From: Chloroflexi bacterium CFX4
GTDB taxonomy: Bacteria; Chloroflexota; Anaerolineae; Aggregatilineales; UBA2796
DNA length: 64,000 nt
Reading direction: 5' to 3'
NCBI GenBank assembly: GCA_021404685.1
Contig: QWHC01000008.1
Coordinates: 1 to 64,000, forward strand
The translations under genes were made by a program, and so were the position numbers. This document shows positions 1 to 7,100 of this stretch, piece after piece (position 1 is the first letter of the stretch; each line of letters begins with the position of its first letter). Under the pieces are notes generated by a model. It did not search any database, was not told the DNA's origin, and worked only from the letters and a program-made list of their open reading frames with translations.

Positions 1-2067
1 ATCCGGCGCGTAGGCGACAGCGCGCACAGAGGCTGTATGCCCTTCTAATGCCCTCAGCGCCTTCCCCGTCGCGGCGTCCCACACGATCAGCGTTTTGTCA
101 TCTGACGCGCTGACCAAACACGCCCCGTCCGGCGCGTAGGCGACGGCAGTCACCCAACCCGTATGCCCGCGCAAGGTGCGGATAATGGCGCCGCCTGCCT
201 GTTCGTGGGTGGCGTAGTCGCTATTGAGGAAGCGTAGCACGAGGCTTGGTGGTTCAACTATCTCGGTCAGTGGCACGATCTCAGGGTAGCTGCGCCGATG
301 TGTCATCAGGCGCCCCGCTAATTGGTGTGACAAGGCACGCTTATCTTCCGCCAAGATATGCCCGCTCATCGAAAGGGCGGAGCGCACCAAGCGAATTGGC
401 TCATCGGCACCGCCGTTCAGATAGGTGTCGCAATCGGACAGCAGGGCGTTGGTGTCCCGTGCGTTTAGCTTTGCTTGTAGATAGCGGTAATCGAGCAGGG
501 CTGCGCGCAGACCGTCGCGCTGGTTCGCCTCAAGCAGGTGGTAGGCGAGGTAGTCCCACAGGTACGGCTCGTCGGCGGGTAGGTCTGCCCAGTGCGTCGC
601 GCCGTAGGCACTCAGGAACTTGGTGTGCAGGCTGGGCAGGTCAGTCAGCTTGTAGGCGAGCGCCGCCGCACGGATGGCGTCGTGCAGACGCACCATGCCC
701 GCGGCGTGGTCGTATTCCAGCAGCAGCGAGAGCTTCTCAAAGCGATCCAGCAGGCGCTTGCACAAGATAGGTGCTAGTCCGCCTGTGGCGCGCCACAGCT
801 TCTGAATAGCGTCCAGCGGCACGCGCACATCCTCAGGGAAGACGCGCAAATCGCGGAAGCGCTCCACCTCGTCAGACTTCAGGCGCTTAAAGGTCGCCTC
901 CAACACCTTCTCGATCAGTGCTGCGCCGTCCAAGCCGCTGATGCCCGCCTGATCAAGCAGTTCGTTCAAATCACGCAGCCCTTCCGCAAGCGCCGCCTCG
1001 CCATAATCGCGCAGGAAGCCGTTTCCCAGCTTCAGCGGCTGCGCCCAGCAGTACAGCCGCTCTGCTAAGGCTTTCAATGCCTGTGCGTTCTGATTCACGG
1101 CAGCCTCTGAGAAGCCATACGCCAAGAGTGCGGCAGCTTCCTCAGGCTGCATGGCATCCACGGGCTGCCTGAAGCCCACTTCGCTCGGCAGTGTCTCGGT
1201 GTAGCGCGTGCTGATGAGGTGCGCGCAGTGTTGCCCACCAACCATGAATGGCTTGAGGTGGTCGGCATTCCACACATCGTCAATCACAAGCAGCACATAG
1301 CGATCTTTGAGCAGTTCGGCGAGTGCGTTCTTTGCGCCTTCCAACGTTTGGTGTGCTGACGGCGCGCCTGTGACTTGCAAAATCAAATCTTGCAGCTTGC
1401 CAAGCAGGTTCTCAGGATTTTCGCCGAGTGTAATCCACAGGATGCCGTCATCGAAGGCGCCGCGCACGCGCACATCGTGGATAAGCGCCTTGGCAAGCGT
1501 CGTCTTGCCGTAGCCGCCTGCACCGCGCAGTGCCGCCGAAATAGCAACCGCGCCGTGCGTCTCATCCACCAGCGCTTTGAGCAGCGGCTCGAACACGCCC
1601 GGTCGCGCCACAAAGTCAGGCGGCAGCTTCTCTGCCTCTGGAAATGGCACATGGCGGCGCTCATACGGCGTGCGGAGCTGTGTGAGCAGCCTGTGCCATG
1701 TCGCATCCAGTTCAGGGGCATCAGGACGCAAGTCCAGCCAGTCGAGGCGTTTCATCCAGCGCGGCACGGCGTCGAAGTTCACAGCCTCAGCAAGGATTGG
1801 TATGACTCGCGTACCTTTTTGGCGCGCATAGTGCCATTCCTGTGCCACGACAGCGGACTCAAGGGCTTTAGGTGAGAGGACGAGGATCATGGTATCCACG
1901 TTCTCAATCGCCGCTTGGATTTGCCGCCACCAATCCTCGCCGCCTTCCATATCGCTGCGGTCGTGCCACAGCGTGAAGCCGAGCGCGCTCAGCTTGGCGT
2001 ACAGGTCGCGGGCAAAGGCGGTGTTGGCGCGAGAATAGCTGACGAATACATCGCGTTTGTCGGGCAT
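1..2067 (-). CDS. TIR-NB-ARC-WD40 NLR/STAND-like protein, 3' end beyond window
   Basis: Open from an ATG at 2067 to the window edge in one frame (689 codons seen), so the C-terminus is missing. The TIR domain spans about residues 4-140, with FVSYSR near the start and the Glu of SAVVAQE (E77) at the position of the TIR NADase catalytic glutamate. An NB-ARC ATPase follows: P-loop GAGGYGKTTLA (K188) and Walker B LLVIDDVW (D263/D264). Next come winged-helix-like and helical regions, then a helper module starting at PYLWDYLAYHLL, and WD40 repeats from about residue 625 (RTLRGHTGW). The architecture matches bacterial STAND/NLR-like immune proteins: propellers sense, the NTPase oligomerises, and TIR consumes or converts NAD+. 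A Shine-Dalgarno GAGG lies 7 nt before the ATG. The gene is divergent from the ubiquitin-like operon and shares its helper/WD40 module with that operon's third gene. The immune role is inference; the domains are clear. Confidence 0.93.
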   Translation of the reverse strand, partial: MPDKRDVFVSYSRANTAFARDLYAKLSALGFTLWHDRSDMEGGEDWWRQIQAAIENVDTMILVLSPKALESAVVAQEWHYARQKGTRVIPILAEAVNFDAVPRWMKRLDWLDLRPDAPELDATWHRLLTQLRTPYERRHVPFPEAEKLPPDFVARPGVFEPLLKALVDETHGAVAISAALRGAGGYGKTTLAKALIHDVRVRGAFDDGILWITLGENPENLLGKLQDLILQVTGAPSAHQTLEGAKNALAELLKDRYVLLVIDDVWNADHLKPFMVGGQHCAHLISTRYTETLPSEVGFRQPVDAMQPEEAAALLAYGFSEAAVNQNAQALKALAERLYCWAQPLKLGNGFLRDYGEAALAEGLRDLNELLDQAGISGLDGAALIEKVLEATFKRLKSDEVERFRDLRVFPEDVRVPLDAIQKLWRATGGLAPILCKRLLDRFEKLSLLLEYDHAAGMVRLHDAIRAAALAYKLTDLPSLHTKFLSAYGATHWADLPADEPYLWDYLAYHLLEANQRDGLRAALLDYRYLQAKLNARDTNALLSDCDTYLNGGADEPIRLVRSALSMSGHILAEDKRALSHQLAGRLMTHRRSYPEIVPLTEIVEPPSLVLRFLNSDYATHEQAGGAIIRTLRGHTGWVTAVAYAPDGACLVSASDDKTLIVWDAATGKALRALEGHTASVRAVAYAPD

Positions 2068-2101
2068 GGCACGTCCTCACAAGTTGCAGTGGCTTGTGGT
2101 C

Positions 2102-2128
2102 ATTATAACCTGATTTTAACCAAATCAA
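2102..2128 (-). promoter_or_regulatory. Candidate sigma70 promoter of the NLR gene
   Basis: On the minus strand, TTGATT (2128-2123) and a perfect TATAAT (2107-2102) are separated by 15 bp. The -10 lies about 35 nt from the ATG at 2067. The spacer is shorter than the usual 16-18 bp, so the -35 assignment is uncertain. Confidence 0.5.
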
Positions 2129-2461
2129 GCGCGGCGTGGCAGGATTCTAGGCATAGCATTCTATGTGCTGCACAATCATTTTAACTTTTTTATAGTATAA
2201 CCATTAAGTATCTACCCTATCTGAATCGTTTTAGATATGTTCATAAGACGAGACCGTAACTTTTTTCATAGATATTTCCAAAATACGCGCCAACCTGGCA
2301 CGCTCTGGAATGAGCGGTTCAAGTACCACTCAGCAGTCATCTGTTAGGTTAGGTCTGCTCAGGCTACGATTTTACTATCAGTCGGCATTTTTGAAATGAT
2401 TGTATGACAGATTGTGAAGGTATAGTAAAGTGTTTGAAGATTGTTGGTTTACTTTCGCAGA

Positions 2462-2490
2462 TTGAAAAAGATCAAATTTGTGAGTATACT
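2462..2490 (+). promoter_or_regulatory. Strong sigma70-type promoter for the Ubl-JAB-propeller operon
   Basis: TTGAAA at 2462-2467 and TATACT at 2485-2490 are separated by exactly 17 bp, a near-consensus vegetative promoter. It reads toward the Ubl gene at 2586 and leaves a leader of about 90 nt. Confidence 0.7.
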
Positions 2491-2585
2491 ATATCAATGT
2501 GGGCTATTCTCCGCTTTCCCGTGCGCGGTGAAACGGTGATAGTGAAACCAATCTCAAAGGTCGTTTGTAAAAGGAGATTCGGCTC

Positions 2586-2867
2586 ATGTCGGCAACTGCT
2601 ACTCCCAACAAGGTTCGTTTGTTCCTAGAAGATCATACGGGCAACAAGCGCCGTGAAGCGCGCATCGCCGCTGAGGCGCCTGTGCGCGAACTGGTGCCGG
2701 CACTTATCACCGCGCTAGGCTTGGCAACCACCGACCCGCGCGGTCGCCCGCAACAGTACCACCTTGCCTATGAGAACCGTCAGCTTCAGATGGAAGAGAC
2801 GCTCGAAACAGCAGGTGTGGTCGAAGGCGCGGTGCTAACGATGGTGCCAGAGATGACCGCCGGCTAA
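2586..2867 (+). CDS. Small ubiquitin-like (beta-grasp) protein
   Basis: The 93-aa protein starts at an ATG with AAGGAG 10 nt upstream. After an eight-residue tail the pattern is strand (VRLFLED), turn (HTGNKR), strand, helix (VRELVPALITALGL), strand (QYHLAYENRQL), a hydrophobic loop and a final strand (AVLTMVPE), ending in T-A-G then stop. This order, length and short C-terminal tail fit the ubiquitin/YukD (EsaB)-like beta-grasp family. A JAMM peptidase gene directly downstream strongly supports a ubiquitin-like protein. The tail ends in a single glycine rather than Gly-Gly, so conjugation is not assured and a non-covalent role as for YukD/EsaB is possible. It is first in a three-gene operon and next to no E1 or E2 gene. 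Confidence 0.8.
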   Translation: MSATATPNKVRLFLEDHTGNKRREARIAAEAPVRELVPALITALGLATTDPRGRPQQYHLAYENRQLQMEETLETAGVVEGAVLTMVPEMTAG

Positions 2868-3014
2868 TCTTGGCTGGCTGCCGCTCACAGTCTGTTGTGT
2901 AACAGGGAAGGCGCTCGCTGCAAGCCGCATGGTTTGGGCGGGCGCATTTTTTCCACACCGCTTCTCGTCGGTCTTTCTCGTCTTGTCTATTGAGGAGTCC
3001 GCGCAAGCCTCACT

Positions 3015-4172
3015 ATGAAATACCTTACGCTGAACATCACCACCAATGAAGGTGACCTGCTCTACGCAAAAGATGTAGACGCTGCCAACCTCTGCGAAAC
3101 ATTCATCCGTCGGCTCGTTTCAAGTTTAGTTGCTCAAAACGTCATCCACACAGGCGAACACTATACCGTCCAGATTACGCCACATTATGGCAGCACCATG
3201 CGGCAGCAGGGCAAAGTTGCCGCCACCGCCACACCGCCACTACAAGAAACATGGATCGCGCTGCGCTATGAGGCAGATGCCGCGCCTGATCAGCCGATCA
3301 CCTACTTCACACTTGAACTGCACGTCCGTGAGCGCGGCTTGCTGATTGAACACGATTTCCATCCGCAAGACCTGAGCGCTGATTTTATTGCCTATGGCGT
3401 TGAACAAGCGCTGCTGAGCCTTGGCGTGCTGAAAAATGGACAGCTCTACCGCATTCGCTTCTATGCCAAAGATGATGCCAACGCGCAGTTTGATAAGGAA
3501 CACCTGCCAACCCTTGAACAGCAGGCAACTAGCCTGATCGAATTCCTCTCCGAAGAATCTGATGCACCCGCCTTCCCATTCCGCGATCCAAGCGCCTATC
3601 CGAGCGTGATTGCCGTTGGGCGCGGGCTGCCACAACCCGATGATCTGCGTATTTTCGTGCGGCGCAGCACCTACGACGCGCTGCTAGAAGCCGCTAAGAT
3701 TAGCGATCAGGTCGAGGTTGGCGGCATCTTGGTTGGCAGCGTCTACCGCGCCACGGACGGTGGACGGCTGATCGTGGAAGTGAGCGATTTTATCATCAGC
3801 GAAGGGCTGGTCTCCAGCGTGACTGAGCTGCGCTACACCTTTGAGAGCTGGCAAAGCCATCAGGCGCAACTGCGCGAACAGTTTCCCGGCAAACGCATTG
3901 TGGGCTGGTATCACACGCATGTGATCACCATGCCGACCAACGAAAGCGAGAGCGTCGCCACACAATCCGAAGATGAACTGGTTGGCGGCGGCACCACCAT
4001 GTTTTTCTCGCAGCATGATGTGTTTCTGCACACACAGTTCTTTCCTGATGAGTGGTATGTTGCCTTAGTGCTGGATCCGTGGGGAAAAAGCCTTTTCTTT
4101 CAATGGAAAAATGGTCAGATTGTGCCTTGCCTTGCCTATCACCTCTACACTGACTTGGGAGTAGCCTCATGA
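3015..4172 (+). CDS. JAMM/JAB (MPN) isopeptidase-like protein with a duplicated N-terminal module
   Basis: 385 aa. Residues about 205-370 form a Mov34/MPN/JAB domain. Likely zinc ligands and catalytic residues are E234 (QVEVGGILVG), H300 and H302 (GWYHTH), S332 and D335 (FFSQHD). The family pattern is H-x-H, about 7 residues, S-x-x-D; here 29 residues separate H302 from S332, so an insertion of about 22 residues sits beside the active site. Residues 1-56 and 95-152 align with each other almost without gaps (YLTLNI/YFTLEL, GDLLY/RGLLI, FI, TGEHY/NGQLY), an internal duplication with a strand-strand-helix-strand pattern. Expected activity is removal or processing of the upstream ubiquitin-like protein. 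The start has only a distant GAGGAG (17 nt). Its stop overlaps the next ATG (ATGA). Confidence 0.88.
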   Translation: MKYLTLNITTNEGDLLYAKDVDAANLCETFIRRLVSSLVAQNVIHTGEHYTVQITPHYGSTMRQQGKVAATATPPLQETWIALRYEADAAPDQPITYFTLELHVRERGLLIEHDFHPQDLSADFIAYGVEQALLSLGVLKNGQLYRIRFYAKDDANAQFDKEHLPTLEQQATSLIEFLSEESDAPAFPFRDPSAYPSVIAVGRGLPQPDDLRIFVRRSTYDALLEAAKISDQVEVGGILVGSVYRATDGGRLIVEVSDFIISEGLVSSVTELRYTFESWQSHQAQLREQFPGKRIVGWYHTHVITMPTNESESVATQSEDELVGGGTTMFFSQHDVFLHTQFFPDEWYVALVLDPWGKSLFFQWKNGQIVPCLAYHLYTDLGVAS

Positions 4173-7100
4173 CTTCATTGTTCCGCTTATTGTGGCAGTT
4201 CGAGGCAGAGGCGCAAGGCTTAGTGTGTGCCTTCACGCCTAACGCGCAAACGCTGATCGCGGGTGCTGAAGATGGCACCATTTATGCTTTTGATTTAGCA
4301 GGCAACCAACGCTGGACTCATAAGATTGAGGGTGAAGCGTTTCGCTTTGCGCTTTCGCAGCAGGGCAGCCTGCTTGCGATTGGCACCATTCGCGGCGCGG
4401 ACACCAGCGTGTTGAATTATGAAACAGGTGAACTGCTCTGGAAATTCAGCGGTGATTCGCAGACCAAAGCTGGCGTTGCCGTCAGTGCGGATGGTGAGCG
4501 TGTGGTCAGTGGTGATGATGAAGGCAAAATTCGCGCTTTCGCACGGGATGGCACGCTCATCTGGACCTATGAATGCAGCCATAAGAAGATTGCGCGGCTG
4601 GGCATGACGCCTGACGGTGAGCGTATTGTGTTCGGCGGCAACGATCACATCTATTGCCTGAATGGTTCAGGCGATCTGCTCTGGAAGTATCGAACGGGTG
4701 GCGAAGTATGGGCTGGGGCGCGCATTCTGCCGGATGGCTCGCGGATCATCGGCGGATCGAACGATCAGCATGTTTATGTGCTGGATGCACACGGCAACCT
4801 TGAGTGGCGCTATAAATTGGTGGGAAACGTTAACATCACCTATCCAACGCCAGACGGCACTTTTATTGCGGCGGGATCAACCGATTCGCACGTTTATTTG
4901 TTCAGCGGCACAGGGCAGTTGCTCTGGAAATATCGCACGGGCGATAGCATTTACGGCGTGAGCATGAGCAACGACGGCGAATTTATCGCTGCTGCCTCTT
5001 ATGATCGGTTTATCTACCTATTCAACCGCGAAGGCGATTTGCTGGAGAAACAGCGAACTGCCAATCAAGTCTATGTGGTGGACATTACCGAAGATGGGCG
5101 CTTCATCGGTTCATTCGGCTTTGACAAGCGCATTTACCTGCTGGAGAACCGTTACGCCACACGCAACGAGGCAGAACGTGCCGATGTGAGCGCTATCCTC
5201 ACACAGCGCGTCATCAACCAAGCGCGGCGCGCCTTTGTGGATAACCTCTACTATGGGCTGTGCTATTGGTTTGATCAGTTCAACCACCTGCTGCGCCGTA
5301 GTGAGTTCAACTTGTGCGATGCACTCATCGCAGAGGCGCGGCAAGATGGCTATCCATTCACGGCGGCGGAGCAGCGCTTTGTGGATAGCCGCGAGGGCGC
5401 TGTATTGCTCAAGCGTGGCGTTGCCGCGCAGCGCAAGGGTGACTTTGAGGCAGCCGAGGCGTTCTACAAGAGAGCGTTATCTGCACAGCGCGCTGCCGGC
5501 TGTGGCGTCTGTGAGAATCAAGCGCGCCTTGCCTTTGATCTGCTGACAAGTGAACGCAACGGTGGCGAACGCGATCCGCTTCTGGATAAACTCTATGATG
5601 AAGTGTTAGTGATGGGCGGCAGCGAAGCGATGCTGACAGGGCGTTTGGCAAGCGCACCGCCTGATCATTTGCCGCTGATCATTCAAGCGGCAACCAAAAT
5701 GCGCCTGATCAAGCCGCTGCTGCAAGCGCTGAAAAGCAGCGATACACGCCTGCAAATGTTGGCGATTGCCACCTTGAACCGCTTCACCGAAGTGAGCGAC
5801 ACAACACCGCTTATGACAGCCTTGAACAGCGAAAATGCCTTTGTGCGCTGGCAAGCAGCTGCAATGCTCAGCCGCCAGAAAGAACTGCCCGCTAGTTTTG
5901 CCGAAAAGGCGCTTGATCTGATCAGCGCCGAACGCGATCCCGATACACGGCGCGTGCTAGTGGAGACCGCAGCGCACCTTAAGGTGGAAAACCTGACGCC
6001 GCTGCTGATCCCTATGCTGGAAGACTCTGATAACGATCTGCGCTGGAGTGTGGTGACGGCACTTGGCAAGATCGGAGATCGGCGTGCTTTGCCCGCGCTG
6101 CGTAAGACGCTAGAAGGCTACACGCTGATGGAGATGAGCATTCACGATGCGCTCCAACGCGCCATCCGTGAGATCGATCAGCGCTTCCCGCTACCAAAGC
6201 TAACCAGTTGGAATGCCTTGCGTCCGCATGATGCAGCGCACAAGGCTGCCACGCTCTATTGGCACGGCGAGCCTGTGCTGTTCGTGGGTAACCTGAGTGG
6301 CGCTAAAGACAATACGCGCCTTTTGTTCACCGTCACGGATGGCGAAGGCGCAGAATGCTATCGTCTCAGCCTAAGCTACGTTGAATTTGCCGCCGCGACG
6401 GAACGCTTGCGCGCCGAGTTGGAAGCGCAAGGCGAACTGCCGATTGCCAGCCCATTTGGCGGCGCGCCAAGCACCATCACTGCCAGCACTGCCTATGACG
6501 ACGATGATGACAACGATGACAGTGACGAATATGAGGATAACGACGAATTCGATGAGGACAGCACGTCAGATCGGGCTGCGCCGATCCCATCGGTCAACCT
6601 TGAGTCGCGCTCTGGTGCGCTGTGGGTGCAGCTTAGCGCTGAGCTAACACAGGCATGGCAGCCCGGCGGCTATACCGCAGTGATGCACGTACTGGACGAA
6701 GTGACGGGCTTGGATGAGCCAATCGGCACGCAGGAATTTTCCTTTGTTTCCGATCTGCGTGTGGAAAACATTCGTGTTTCGTTAAGCAACAGCCCGCTCA
6801 GCCAAGAGACGAACTTGATCGTCGAATATGTAGAGACGATCTATTTCACACTGCGCCTTTCAGCAACGCCGCTTGGCACAGAACTGCGTGGTGAGGTGTG
6901 GTACGGCACGCCCGACGAAGGCGAGCTAGTCCTTAGCGAAACACGCCACAGCCTGACCGAAAGCGATACCAACCTTCAATTTCAGTGGCAGCAGCCACAT
7001 TGGCGTGTTGGCAACTACACTGCACGCCTTTTGGTGAATAATATGGTTAAGGCGGCGCGCAACTTTGAGGTAAAACCTTACCGCTACGACGAGTGGCAAT

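Larger units (their letters stand above)
2068..2585. other. Divergent intergenic region between the NLR gene and the Ubl operon
   Basis: This 518-bp stretch is clearly more AT-rich than its surroundings and carries no convincing gene. The open frame at 2404-2628 runs through the promoter and into the Ubl gene in another frame, so I reject it. The region holds candidate promoters for both directions, listed separately. About 90 nt of leader lie between the rightward -10 and the Ubl ATG, with a strong AAGGAG 10 nt upstream of that ATG. The low GC could reflect regulatory DNA or acquisition by transfer. Confidence 0.75.

Noticed and set aside
1-190. CRISPR-like direct repeats
   Set aside because: The 126-bp period matches one WD40 repeat in an open reading frame; there are no spacers.
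2404-2628. A 74-aa ORF in the gap before the Ubl gene
   Set aside because: It contains the near-consensus promoter and runs into the Ubl gene in another frame, with no Shine-Dalgarno and non-protein-like composition.
2586-4172. A canonical Bil-type ubiquitin-like conjugation operon
   Set aside because: There is no E1 (ThiF-like) or E2 gene in the window, and the flanking gene to the right is a histidine kinase. The system is related in parts only.
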